Below, piece by piece: positions 15,812 to 24,254 of a stretch of DNA of 64,000 bases. Numbering within the stretch: the stretch's first letter is position 1; every line of letters starts with the position of its first letter. This stretch comes from Sphaerospermopsis sp. SIO1G1 (GTDB taxonomy: Bacteria; Cyanobacteriota; Cyanobacteriia; Cyanobacteriales; Nostocaceae): NCBI GenBank assembly GCA_010672785.1, contig JAAHFX010000011.1, forward strand, positions 27,246 to 91,245, given 5' to 3'. Made by a program: the position numbers and the translations under genes. The notes below the pieces were generated by a model. The model did no database searches and was not told the DNA's origin. It saw only the letters and a list, made by a program, of their open reading frames with translations.

Positions 15812-17038
15812 ATGAAAATTGACTTAGCAATTATAGGTGCTGGACCTCATGCACTGACTTTAGTTACCCATCTCTTACAAAAACGTCCATCTGTAAAAGA
15901 TAAATTTGCTGTATTTGATCCTAGTGGTACATGGTTGAATCGCTGGAAACAGCAATTTGCAGCTTTAGAAATTCCCCATTTGCGATCGCCAGCAGTGCAT
16001 CATCCTCACCCTAACCCCTTTGCTTTAAGAAAATTTTCTGAATCTCGTTCTCTGGAACTTTTTCCTCCCTACGACTTACCCGGTACTCAACTATTTGCAG
16101 ATTTTTGCCAGGATACTATCACAGAATTTAAGTTACAGGATAAAGTCATTCCTCTAGCTGTAACCAGTATTAAACCCCTTTCAGATCATTTACGTCCTCA
16201 ATTTGAATTAGGGCTGTCAGATGGAAAAACTGTAACTGCACGGCGGGTGGTGTTAGCAACTGGTAGTGGTAAAATTAACATCCCGGATTGGGTCAGTCAA
16301 ATTGAAACCGTATATCCTCAAGAGCGACTTAGCCATTCTCACACTGTAGATTTACGGAAACATCACAGTTTAGCAGGTCAAAGAGTTTTAATAGTTGGTG
16401 GTGGTTTAACCAGTGGACATTTAGCTGTAGGAGCAATTTCTCGCGGCGCAAAAGTTCACTTAATCATGCGCCGACAATTATCAGAAAAGATATTTGATGC
16501 TGCACCAGGTTGGTTAGGGCCTAAATATCTGAAAGGATTTTTTGAGCAAAATTGGCAACAACGGTGGCAACTTATTCAAGAAGCTAGAAATGGTGGTTCA
16601 ATGACACCAGCGATCGCTACAAAACTTCGCAAAGAAAAGCATCTTGGTAACATTATCATTGATGAAAACTCTCAAATAATCAAAGCCAAATGGTTAAGTA
16701 ATAACTGGCAATTTGAATCTAACAAAGGTAATATTGACAACTTCGATTATCTTTGGTTAGGTACAGGTACAAAATTTGATGTCACCACCGAACCCTTACT
16801 GACAGAAATTTTAGCTACCTATCCCACCCAAATACTCAACGGTTTACCAGTATTAGACAATTATCTGCGTTGGCCTGGTTGTGAATTCTTCATCATGGGT
16901 GGTTTAGCAGCACTACAAGTCGGCCCCACAGCTAGAAATCTATCCGGTGCAAGAATGGCCTGTACAAATATCGTTCCGGCAATAGTTAAGCCTAGTGTAG
17001 CTTTTTCACCTAGTATTATGGACGTTAAAGCCAGTTAA
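15812..17038 (+). CDS. FAD/NAD(P)-binding protein, N-hydroxylase-like
   Basis: About 408 residues with two Rossmann nucleotide sites: IIGAGPHALTLV near the N-terminus (FAD; the PHAL variant is typical of lysine/ornithine N-monooxygenase relatives) and VLIVGGGLTSGHLAVGA near residue 200 (NAD(P)H), plus VVLATGSGK and the C-terminal FIMGGLAALQVGPTARNLSGARM, where the FAD ring is usually capped. It belongs near the SidA/IucD/PvdA or flavin monooxygenase-like families, but no siderophore genes are nearby. GTG at 15809 and ATG at 15812 are adjacent; I chose the ATG. It ends 49 bp before the Zur-type palindrome, so it is outside the regulated unit. Substrate unknown. Confidence 0.8.
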   Translation: MKIDLAIIGAGPHALTLVTHLLQKRPSVKDKFAVFDPSGTWLNRWKQQFAALEIPHLRSPAVHHPHPNPFALRKFSESRSLELFPPYDLPGTQLFADFCQDTITEFKLQDKVIPLAVTSIKPLSDHLRPQFELGLSDGKTVTARRVVLATGSGKINIPDWVSQIETVYPQERLSHSHTVDLRKHHSLAGQRVLIVGGGLTSGHLAVGAISRGAKVHLIMRRQLSEKIFDAAPGWLGPKYLKGFFEQNWQQRWQLIQEARNGGSMTPAIATKLRKEKHLGNIIIDENSQIIKAKWLSNNWQFESNKGNIDNFDYLWLGTGTKFDVTTEPLLTEILATYPTQILNGLPVLDNYLRWPGCEFFIMGGLAALQVGPTARNLSGARMACTNIVPAIVKPSVAFSPSIMDVKAS

Positions 17039-17086
17039 GAGCAACTTGTTAAGTTGAAACCCAAATATTTTTTTGTGTTATCTTCT

Positions 17087-17101
17087 TGATAACGATTATC
17101 A
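17087..17101. promoter_or_regulatory. Zur-type operator (zinc uptake regulator box)
   Basis: The 15-mer TGATAACGATTATCA is TGATAA-N3-TTATCA, a perfect 6-bp inverted repeat. It matches the cyanobacterial Zur consensus TGATAAnnnTTATCA as I know it. It lies 32 bp before the COG0523 start and just upstream of a possible -10 element (TATACA at 17108-17113), so a bound repressor would cover the -35 region. The genes behind it are typical zinc-starvation genes, which supports the call. Confidence 0.85.
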
Positions 17102-17132
17102 TTTTGATATACAATTCTCATAATAGATAACA

Positions 17133-18221
17133 ATGAGTCAACTAACAGAAATTACAGCTAATCCAACTATTGACATTCCCAAACAAGGAATGCCAGTGAC
17201 AATAATTACAGGCTTTTTAGGTAGTGGGAAAACCACATTGTTAAATCAAGTTCTCCAAAACAAGCAAGATTTGAAAGTTGCAGTTTTGGTGAATGAATTT
17301 GGTGATATTGATATTGATAGTCAATTACTAGTAACCACAGACCAAGACATGGTAGAACTTAGTAATGGCTGTATATGTTGTACAATCAATGACAGCTTAG
17401 TGGATGCTGTCTATAGAATTTTAGAAAGAGAAGAAAAAGTAGATTATTTAGTCATCGAAACCACTGGAGTAGCCGATCCACTACCAATAATTTTAACCTT
17501 CCTAGGGTCAGAATTAAAAGACCTAACTAGCTTAGACTCAATTATCACAGTCGTAGATGCAGAGACATTTGATCAACAACATTTTGAAAGTGAAGCAGCT
17601 TTACAACAAATTACCTATGGAGATATTGTTTTACTCAATAAAACCGACCTTGTGGAATCTCATAAACTCGAAGAAATAGAAAGTTTTATTTATGATGCGA
17701 AACAGGGAGCAAAAATTTTACAAACTCAACATTGTCAAGTTCCCTTACCATTGATTTTAGGTCTTGGTTTAACCCCAATAGATGAGTATATGACTGATGT
17801 AGAAGATACTCACCATCATGACCATGAACACCATGACCATGAACACCATGACCATGAACACCATGATCATGAACACCATGACCATGAACACCATGACCAT
17901 GAACACCATGACCATCATTATCATTCCCATCATTTAGAGAACGATGGTTTTGTATCCATATCATTTGAATCAGATAGACCATTTGATGTCCGTAAGTTTG
18001 AAACCTTTCTCACTGTAGAAATGCCGGAAGAGGTATTTAGATCAAAAGGTATCTTATGGTTTACTGGTAGTGATCTGCGTCATATTTTTCAACTCAGTGG
18101 CCCTCGTTATAGCTTAGATACTGATGAATGGAAAACAGTACCTAAGAATCAAATAGTATTCATAGGTAGAAAATTAGATAGAAACGAAATTCATACAAAA
18201 CTTAACAATTGTTTGCTATGA
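17133..18221 (+). CDS. COG0523 GTPase (CobW/ZagA-like putative zinc metallochaperone) with His-rich loop
   Basis: The 362-residue protein has the G3E GTPase P-loop GFLGSGKTT (27-35), the metal-binding C80-I-C82-C83 motif in SNGCICCTIN, ETTGVADP, and LNKTDLVE for guanine recognition. Between the GTPase and the CobW C-terminal domain lies an Asp/Glu/His tract (about 226-268) made of repeated HHDHE units, which could bind several metal ions. It is directly behind a perfect Zur box and 96 bp before folE on the same strand. Zur-controlled COG0523 proteins are known to deliver zinc to client enzymes during zinc starvation, and FolE is a known client type. Identity as a zinc (not cobalt or nickel) chaperone is inferred from the operator and neighbour. 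Confidence 0.9.
   Translation: MSQLTEITANPTIDIPKQGMPVTIITGFLGSGKTTLLNQVLQNKQDLKVAVLVNEFGDIDIDSQLLVTTDQDMVELSNGCICCTINDSLVDAVYRILEREEKVDYLVIETTGVADPLPIILTFLGSELKDLTSLDSIITVVDAETFDQQHFESEAALQQITYGDIVLLNKTDLVESHKLEEIESFIYDAKQGAKILQTQHCQVPLPLILGLGLTPIDEYMTDVEDTHHHDHEHHDHEHHDHEHHDHEHHDHEHHDHEHHDHHYHSHHLENDGFVSISFESDRPFDVRKFETFLTVEMPEEVFRSKGILWFTGSDLRHIFQLSGPRYSLDTDEWKTVPKNQIVFIGRKLDRNEIHTKLNNCLL
17813..17911. repeat. 15-bp coding minisatellite encoding HHDHE repeats
   Basis: The 15-mer ACCATGAACACCATG and near-identical neighbours repeat head to tail at least six times (CATGACCATGAACAC units, one with GATCAT). They encode the metal-binding His/Asp/Glu loop of the COG0523 protein. Near-identity at DNA level, including silent positions, points to recent copy-number change by slippage. 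Confidence 0.9.
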
Positions 18222-18317
18222 TGAAGAAAGGTTAACAGATCTGCCACAAGAGTTAATTTTGCTTCATTCTCGATGAGCTATTAACTCAAACATCATTTAT
18301 CCAACTAACAAAAAAAA

Positions 18318-18968
18318 ATGACTTTATCAATTAGTCCCGTTCTCAATTCTGCTAATCAAAGTGTGTCATCTCTATCTACTCAGCAACAACCACAAGTAAC
18401 AGATGCTGAAATGATGCAGGCCGTAAGAACATTACTAATTGGATTAGGAGAAAATCCTGATCGAGAAGGGTTAAAAGATACTCCAAAAAGAGTCATGAAA
18501 GCCTTAAAATTTCTTACCAAAGGATATCATGAATCTTTAGATGAACTGTTGAACGGAGCAGTCTTTACAGAAAGTGCTGATGAAATGGTATTGGTGCGAG
18601 ATATTGATATTTTCAGTTCTTGTGAACACCACATTTTACCAATCATTGGCCGCGCTCATGTCGCTTATATTCCTAATGGTAAAGTTATTGGGTTATCAAA
18701 AATTGCTCGCATTTGTGAAATGTATGCAAGACGTTTACAAGTTCAAGAACGTCTGACTTTACAAATAGCTGACGCACTGCAAGGATTACTCAAACCTAAA
18801 GGAGTTGCAGTTGTTGTAGAAGCAACACATATGTGTATGGTTATGCGTGGTATTCAAAAACCCGGTTCTTGGACTGTTACCAGTGCAATGCGTGGTGTAT
18901 TTTCAGATGATCCACGTACCCGTGAAGAATTTATGAATTTGATTCGACACAATGCTAATTTCCACTAA
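18318..18968 (+). CDS. folE: GTP cyclohydrolase I
   Basis: The 216-residue enzyme makes dihydroneopterin triphosphate from GTP, the first step of folate and pterin synthesis. The zinc ligands are all present: C102 and H105 in SSCEHHILP and C173 in HMCMVMRG; the substrate block GLSKIARICEMYARRLQVQERLT is also intact. It is therefore the zinc-dependent type I enzyme, not the zinc-free FolE2. It follows the Zur-controlled COG0523 gene by 96 bp and is probably in its transcript, so it may be a second folE copy expressed under zinc starvation together with its metal chaperone. Whether another folE exists cannot be seen here. Confidence 0.95.
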   Translation: MTLSISPVLNSANQSVSSLSTQQQPQVTDAEMMQAVRTLLIGLGENPDREGLKDTPKRVMKALKFLTKGYHESLDELLNGAVFTESADEMVLVRDIDIFSSCEHHILPIIGRAHVAYIPNGKVIGLSKIARICEMYARRLQVQERLTLQIADALQGLLKPKGVAVVVEATHMCMVMRGIQKPGSWTVTSAMRGVFSDDPRTREEFMNLIRHNANFH

Positions 18969-19077
18969 ATTTAGGTGATAGATGATAGGTGGCAGGTAGC
19001 AGATAATAGAGAAGAGAGAAGAAATAATGTAGAATGAAGTTCTTCCTATTTCTGACTCCTGACTCCTAAATTATTTT

Positions 19078-19167
19078 AGGACTTACGCATTTTTACGAAA
19101 TGTCTGGGTTAGAGATTGTCTCCTTACGCCGCAAGACAGTATTTGAACTAGGTTTTGCGTAAGTCCT
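19078..19167. mobile_element. MITE-like element, second subfamily, AGGACTTACGCA ends
   Basis: A 90-bp unit with perfect 12-bp ends AGGACTTACGCA / TGCGTAAGTCCT. The inside (TTTTTACGAAAT, GAGATTG, CTCCTTACG, CGCAAGACAGTATTTG) differs from the element at 7428 but is shared with copies at 38936-39026 and 49260-49350. Non-coding. Confidence 0.85.
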
Positions 19168-19185
19168 GAGTTTATGATCTAAATT

Positions 19186-19968
19186 ATGAACATACCAAAT
19201 ATCACCGTTGTCGCTGGATTAACTGGAACAGGAAAAACCACCTGGATTTGTCAACAAATCAGAGAAATCCAACCTACCGAAAAGTTTGATAACTTAATTT
19301 ACTTCTGTCCAGGAACAGGAAATGTATTAATTGATCATAGTTATATAGCTACTGAATTTCCAGGAATTAAAGTTTTTGGGGATAATCAAGAAACTGAATT
19401 TATTCATCAAATCCCAGCCGCAAATCATATTTATATTGAATTAGGTTCTCACCTAGAATTATCAACCGTATCCCAAATATTAGATAATCTCAAGTATCGT
19501 CCCGTTGCCATTTTACCACCCAAGTGTCAAAGCCCAGAATATCAGACATGGACTAAAGAAATTATCAATGGCGCACCTATCAAAACCATCAACATAGAAA
19601 ATATATGGCGAGTGTGTACAACTGGTCAAATTATTGATGAAAATAGTTTAGAAGAATTTTGGTATGAAATAACTCATGGCGCTTATGGTGAAATTACTCG
19701 TGCTAAAGGTATTTTTGATGTCAATGATGGACGTTCTATATATTGTGATTTCGTTGCAGGTATTCCCCAAACAGGATTTTTAGAACTAGAATTACCCAGA
19801 TATTTAGAAGGTAGACCTCAACGTTTTAGTGGGTTAGAAATATCTGGTAAAAATTTAGATGAACCAGCATTAAAAACCACATTATCAGATTGCTTTTTAT
19901 CTGATTATCTAATTTCCCAATATCAACAACAAGTCAAACAAATTTTATTAACAGGTCAAGAAATATGA
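19186..19968 (+). CDS. Divergent COG0523-like P-loop protein
   Basis: The 260-residue protein starts with a P-loop VVAGLTGTGKTTWICQQI (GLTGTGKTT at 11-19), and its C-terminal half YGEITRAKGIFDVNDGRSIYCDF resembles the CobW C-terminal domain of G3E GTPases. However, it lacks the CxCC metal motif and a clear NKxD guanine-recognition motif, so it is a shortened relative whose metal handling, if any, must be different. Its stop overlaps the start of the next phosphoesterase gene by 4 bp (ATGA), meaning the two proteins are made together. No Zur box is seen in front of it. Function unknown; a link to metal homeostasis is inferred from its resemblance and the Zur block upstream. Confidence 0.72.
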   Translation: MNIPNITVVAGLTGTGKTTWICQQIREIQPTEKFDNLIYFCPGTGNVLIDHSYIATEFPGIKVFGDNQETEFIHQIPAANHIYIELGSHLELSTVSQILDNLKYRPVAILPPKCQSPEYQTWTKEIINGAPIKTINIENIWRVCTTGQIIDENSLEEFWYEITHGAYGEITRAKGIFDVNDGRSIYCDFVAGIPQTGFLELELPRYLEGRPQRFSGLEISGKNLDEPALKTTLSDCFLSDYLISQYQQQVKQILLTGQEI

Positions 19969-20792
19969 AAATAGCTATAATGTCATGTATTCATGGTAAT
20001 CATGAAGCCTTAGATACCGTATTATTAGATATTGAAAAACAAAAAGCAGAGAAAATATTTTGTGTAGGTGATTTAGTAGGATATGGGCCTGATCCTAATG
20101 CTGTTGTTAACAAAATGCGCTCTTTAGAGATTCCTACTTGTGTGGGTTGTTGGGATGAAGATATAGTAGAAGGATTGAATGCTTGCGATTGTAGTTATCC
20201 CTCATTACTAGCAGAAAAAAGAGGACTCCAAGCTCATGAATGGACAAACACAGAAATTTCTCCAGAAAACCGGGAATTTCTAGCCAATTTACCCCACAGT
20301 ATACAATGGGAAAATTTAGCTTTTGTACATGGTAGTCCCCATAGTAACCATGAATATTTATTACCAGAACTCGATCCTTTTTTAGCTTTAGAAAGGGTTA
20401 TTTCTACAGGTGCAGATGTGCTATTTTGTGGACATACTCATGTACCTTATATAAGAACTTTAGATGCTGGTAGTTTGCAGGTAAAAGTTAATAATCATAG
20501 TCATAGTAATAGTCAAGAAAAATCACAAGAAATTAGTTTTACATCTCCGATCAAGAGAATTATTAATGTTGGTTCAGTGGGAGAACCAAGACATGGTAGG
20601 CCAAATGCAACCTATGTAATTTATGATCAAGAAACCCAAGAAGTCACATTACGAGAAGTTGCTTACGACTATCAAAAAACCTGTGCAGCAATTATTGAAA
20701 AAGGATTACCAAAAATATTTGCTTGGCGTTTAGCAAACGGTTTAGAATTTGCAGAAAGAGCAGATGATCCTACTCATGTTTGTACAAGGTGA
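19965..20792 (+). CDS. Calcineurin-like metallophosphoesterase with altered metal ligands
   Basis: The 275-residue protein follows the MPE fold: MSCIHGNHEAL, FCVGDLVGYGPDP, GCWDED, FVHGSPHSN and FCGHTHVPY. In active members the first motif is DxH and the third GNH(D/E); here they read C8-I-H10 and GCWDE, so one metal ligand Asp is Cys and the catalytic Asn-His is gone. The GD and GHTH motifs remain. It may bind a different metal or act without catalysis. It is coupled by ATGA overlap to the COG0523-like gene, suggesting a shared metal-related task. The stop codon TGA is the first part of a GGTGATT repeat, so the last codons may have been set by repeat insertion. Confidence 0.82.
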   Translation: MKIAIMSCIHGNHEALDTVLLDIEKQKAEKIFCVGDLVGYGPDPNAVVNKMRSLEIPTCVGCWDEDIVEGLNACDCSYPSLLAEKRGLQAHEWTNTEISPENREFLANLPHSIQWENLAFVHGSPHSNHEYLLPELDPFLALERVISTGADVLFCGHTHVPYIRTLDAGSLQVKVNNHSHSNSQEKSQEISFTSPIKRIINVGSVGEPRHGRPNATYVIYDQETQEVTLREVAYDYQKTCAAIIEKGLPKIFAWRLANGLEFAERADDPTHVCTR

Positions 20793-20911
20793 TTGGTGAT
20801 TGGTGGAACAGTGAACAGTGAACAGTTAACAGTAAACAGTGATAACTGATAACTGATAACTGATAACTGATAACTGATAACTGATAACTGATAACTGATA
20901 ACTGATAACTG
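20788..20911. repeat. Heptamer repeat tract (GGTGATT, AACAGTG, ACTGATA)
   Basis: Seven-base units fill the space between the two phosphoesterase-like genes, ending in about ten ACTGATA copies. The first unit overlaps the stop codon of the upstream gene. Confidence 0.92.
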
Positions 20912-20958
20912 CTCCCCACCTTCCCAAACTTCTTGATGAAATCTAAAAATTGAAAACT

Positions 20959-21678
20959 ATGTGGGTTATTTTAAGTGGAATTGAAGGCAATTTAACAGCT
21001 TATGAAACTGTGATAGCTGATATTAAGCGTCTGGTTTATGTAGATGCTTTATATATTTTGGGTGATTTAGTAGGACCAAATCAAGAATGTGAAAAACTAG
21101 TAGAAAGGGTAAAATCTCCCCGTCGTGGTGAACTACAACCAACAATTTGTAAAGGTTGGTGGGAAGAACAATGTTTAAATTTGCATGGTTTAGGCCCTTC
21201 TGGGGATGCTCCTGAATTATTAGCAAAATATGGTGGTGATACAGTCAAAATGTTATGGGACTGTGTTTCTCGTTCCACTGTACAATGGTTGAGAACTTTG
21301 GATTTTGGTTTTTTTGAATTAGATTGTTTATTAATTCATGGTTCATCTCTGGGTGTAAGTGATGAATTAAATCCAGAAACTCCCCCAATTCAAATGTTAG
21401 ATAGACTCTCAAGAATGGACGCAAATAATCTATTTTGTGGTCGTTCTGGTTTAACTTTTCAATATCAGTTACAGGGGGGTTCTGTTACGAGTGAAGTTAC
21501 TACTCTTGATCATAAAATTTCTCCACAACAAGTAAAAGTTACACCGCGTCAAGTTATAGGTGTGGGAAATGTTGGACGTATCCCTGGCCAAGCAACTTAT
21601 ACTATTTATAATCCTAATTCTAATCAAGTAAAATTTAAAACTGTTTATTATGGAAATAAAAAAGGATTTCAAAATTAA
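20959..21678 (+). CDS. Degenerate calcineurin-like phosphoesterase paralogue
   Basis: About 239 residues that follow the upstream phosphoesterase in order of motifs but with the catalytic residues lost: the first motif DxH is G-I-E in WVILSGIEGNLTAYE, the GNHD motif is GWWEE, and GHTH is CGRSGLT; only the ILGDLVG segment keeps its Asp. It therefore probably cannot bind the normal di-metal centre. The frame opens with TTG at 20950, but ATG at 20959 gives a start like its neighbour and is chosen. It may be a non-catalytic partner of the upstream protein. Frame is intact for over 700 bp, so it is not simply decaying. Confidence 0.75.
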   Translation: MWVILSGIEGNLTAYETVIADIKRLVYVDALYILGDLVGPNQECEKLVERVKSPRRGELQPTICKGWWEEQCLNLHGLGPSGDAPELLAKYGGDTVKMLWDCVSRSTVQWLRTLDFGFFELDCLLIHGSSLGVSDELNPETPPIQMLDRLSRMDANNLFCGRSGLTFQYQLQGGSVTSEVTTLDHKISPQQVKVTPRQVIGVGNVGRIPGQATYTIYNPNSNQVKFKTVYYGNKKGFQN

Positions 21679-21714
21679 GCATTGCTGAAGTAGGGTCAGT
21701 TATCAGTTACCTTT

Positions 21715-21872
21715 GATAATTCGTAATTCGTAATTCGTAATTCGTAATTCGTAATTCGTAATTCGTAATTCGTAATGCCTCTTTCAGAGGAGCTATGCTT
21801 ACGTAATTACTGATTAAATTAAGATTACCAGTCACCAGTCACCAATCACCAATCACCAATCACCAATCACCA
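21715..21872. repeat. TAATTCG heptamer array and CACCAAT heptamer array
   Basis: About eight TAATTCG units (21717-21775), then 50 bp of unique sequence, then CACCAGT/CACCAAT units (21827-21872) that end just before the stop codon of the PBP2 gene. Two different heptamer families thus lie in one convergent spacer. Confidence 0.92.
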
Positions 21873-21877
21873 TCTTC

Positions 21878-23680
21878 CTACTTCTTTGAACCCTTCCTAG
21901 CAAAATAATCCTCCAAAATCTGTAAAACCATTGGTGCAGCTACACTACCACCACCAGCACCAGAGTGTTCACCAAACGCAACTACTAAAATCTCTGGTTT
22001 ATCCGCCGGTGCATAAGCTCCAAACCAAGCATGATTTTGTTTCACCTTCCCTTTCCATGCTTCCGCAGTCCCAGTTTTACCAGCAATAGGGGGGAGATGG
22101 GGTTTATTCAGTTTTGTCGCAGTTCCCGCTGTAATCACTTTCCGTAAACCCTGACGTAAAATTCTAATCGTGACAGGTTTCATGTTTAGAGACTTACGCC
22201 ATTTTTTAGAATCACCATCTTCTTTTAACAGATGTGGTTGTACTCGATAACCTCCATTAGCTGGTACTGCAAACATCACAGCTACTTGCAAAGGAGATGT
22301 TTGTAAAGCACCTTGACCAATAGACATATTCACAGTATCCCCTACAGTCCAACCTCGTTTCCAATTTTTCTGCTTCCAAGTTTCATCAGGAACTAAACCC
22401 CTTGCTTCCTCTGTAGAAAAATCAAAACCAGTTTTTTCCCCAAAGCCATATTTACGAGTCCATTCAATTAAAGTTGGACCCCCAATTCCCTTAGCAATTT
22501 GATAAAAGAAAGTATCACTACTCCACTGCATTGCTCCGACAAAACCCAACGGCCCGAAACCAGCATGATTCCATTCCCCAAATCTTGTCCCACCAATATT
22601 TAAATATCCATAGGTTTGTAAAACGGTATTAGGAGAAAATTTCCCCGACTCTAAAGCAGCGGTTGTTGTCACAATTTTAAATGTACTTGCTGGTGGGAAC
22701 ACACTTAACGCCCGATTAACTAGGGGATGTTCTGCATTTTGGATACTTTGCCATTCTTTGTCAGAGAGTTTGGGTTTAGAGAAAAGATTAGGGTCAAAGG
22801 TAGGATAAGATACCATAGCTAAAACTTCCCCATTTTGAGGGTTCAGTGCAACTATCGCTCCATTCTGTCTACCAATCGCTTTTTCGGCTGCTTTTTGGAT
22901 GTCTAAATCTATAGTTAGATGTAAATCATTACCCGCTGTAGCTTGTTTTTCACCTAATATTCGTAGGGGTCTACCTGCACCATCAACTTCTACCTGTTGA
23001 CCACCCCATTCACCCCGCAGAGTTTTTTCATAGGCTTTCTCCACACCCATGTGACCAATTACATCTCCTAAACGGTAGCCTTCAGAGCGTTTCTGCTTTA
23101 ACTGCTCTGCGGTAAGTTCACGAGTATAACCAATAATGTGCGCCATTGTTTTACCTTGAGGATATTGGCGTACAGTATCGTTACTGATTCTTACTCCTGG
23201 TAATTCGCTCTCATATTCTTTTAAAGCTGTCACCTGAGCATCTGTTAAGTTCTGGGCAATACGAACTAAAGATGGGGAGTTAACTCCAGCTTTTTTCAAC
23301 TTTGCTTCTATTTCATTTTGCGGAATTTCCAGAATTTTAGAGAGTCGTGGCCCTATTACTGACCAAGAGGGACGAATATGTAACATTGGCCATAAGTAAA
23401 CAGAACGGGGATAGCGAGTAGTAGCTAATAATTTACCGTTGCGGTCAAAAATGTTTCCTCTTTCTGGTTGCTTAGTAATGATGCGAATCCGGTTATCTTC
23501 TGCTCTCTGTTTATGTTTTTCTCCCTCCATAATCTGTAAATAGACTAAACGAGCGCTGATTCCAGAGATCATTAATAAAGTAAATAAGATTAAAAATAGT
23601 GGTTGAGAGCCTCGACCTACTGTACGGGTATTTTTTTGAATACTAAGTAGTGATGGTAATAGAGCCATAACAAAATACAT
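21878..23680 (-). CDS. mrdA: Penicillin-binding protein 2 (peptidoglycan transpeptidase)
   Basis: The 600-residue class B PBP has a single N-terminal membrane anchor (about residues 27-47), a PBP dimer domain (from QPERGNIFDRNGKLLA to about 240) and the transpeptidase domain with the SxxK active site S332-T-F-K335, the WSSDTFF motif and AGKTGTAEAW. It crosslinks peptidoglycan in the periplasm during cell elongation. Two ATG codons compete (23680 and 23668); the upstream one is kept, but the second gives MALLPSLLSIQ and is equally plausible. It is a single-gene unit with the convergent phosphoesterase paralogue on its 3' side. Confidence 0.94.
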   Translation of the reverse strand: MYFVMALLPSLLSIQKNTRTVGRGSQPLFLILFTLLMISGISARLVYLQIMEGEKHKQRAEDNRIRIITKQPERGNIFDRNGKLLATTRYPRSVYLWPMLHIRPSWSVIGPRLSKILEIPQNEIEAKLKKAGVNSPSLVRIAQNLTDAQVTALKEYESELPGVRISNDTVRQYPQGKTMAHIIGYTRELTAEQLKQKRSEGYRLGDVIGHMGVEKAYEKTLRGEWGGQQVEVDGAGRPLRILGEKQATAGNDLHLTIDLDIQKAAEKAIGRQNGAIVALNPQNGEVLAMVSYPTFDPNLFSKPKLSDKEWQSIQNAEHPLVNRALSVFPPASTFKIVTTTAALESGKFSPNTVLQTYGYLNIGGTRFGEWNHAGFGPLGFVGAMQWSSDTFFYQIAKGIGGPTLIEWTRKYGFGEKTGFDFSTEEARGLVPDETWKQKNWKRGWTVGDTVNMSIGQGALQTSPLQVAVMFAVPANGGYRVQPHLLKEDGDSKKWRKSLNMKPVTIRILRQGLRKVITAGTATKLNKPHLPPIAGKTGTAEAWKGKVKQNHAWFGAYAPADKPEILVVAFGEHSGAGGGSVAAPMVLQILEDYFARKGSKK

Positions 23681-23759
23681 TAAAACTTATATTTTTTTAA
23701 ACAATGCTTTACGAGTATAATCCGGCTTGAATACCAGAATTATGATTACATTAAACAAC

Positions 23760-23826
23760 TTATCAGTTATCAGTTACCAGTTATCGGTTATCGGTTATCA
23801 GTTATCAGTTATCAGTTATCAGTTAC
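23760..23826. repeat. ATCAGTT / ATCGGTT heptamer tract
   Basis: About nine head-to-tail seven-base units of the same ACTGATA family in reverse orientation, some with CGG variants. Confidence 0.9.
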
Positions 23827-23983
23827 AAGTACCTCTAGTTGAAGCAAGAGGCTTAAAATTGGGAATCTTCTCTTTTTTATCCTTTGAAAAGGACATTTAG
23901 ACCAAAATTTTTCAGTAAAGCTGACTATCCCCAATAAATAAGCCATAATTTTGAACATTATTACAGAATATTGCCTCTTTACC

Positions 23984-24018
23984 CTGTTAACTGTTAACTG
24001 TTAACTGTTAACTGTTAC
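23984..24018. repeat. GTTAACT heptamer tract
   Basis: Five units of TGTTAAC in a row, a further heptamer variant with internal palindrome GTTAAC. Confidence 0.88.
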
Positions 24019-24254
24019 AGCAAAGTCTAATATATTTTCAACAAGGGTGTTTTTGCCGATAAAATAAACTGGTGTGTAATTTTTAGTTCATTGGTTTGTT
24101 TCACTGCTCAACTTATACTATTTTGAATTTAATATCTTGGAGCTTGGATGCTGAGATTCTTGTTTAATCAGCTTTTTAGTTTTCCATCGCTACCAATTAT
24201 TTTTTCGCAAAGTATAAGTTTTATTTATAAAATCACGGCGTTCTACTAAATACT

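Larger units (their letters stand above)
23681..24254. other. Divergent intergenic region with two repeat runs
   Basis: This 574-bp gap lies between the divergent PBP2 and potA genes and must hold both promoters. It contains ATCAGTT-type heptamers at 23760-23826 and GTTAACT heptamers at 23984-24018. A 33-codon open frame at about 24148 has no recognisable product. I see nothing else assignable. Confidence 0.6.

Noticed and set aside
17686..17982. Antisense frame with Gly-His-Gly-Val repeats
   Set aside because: It is the reverse reading of the 15-bp repeat in the COG0523 gene.
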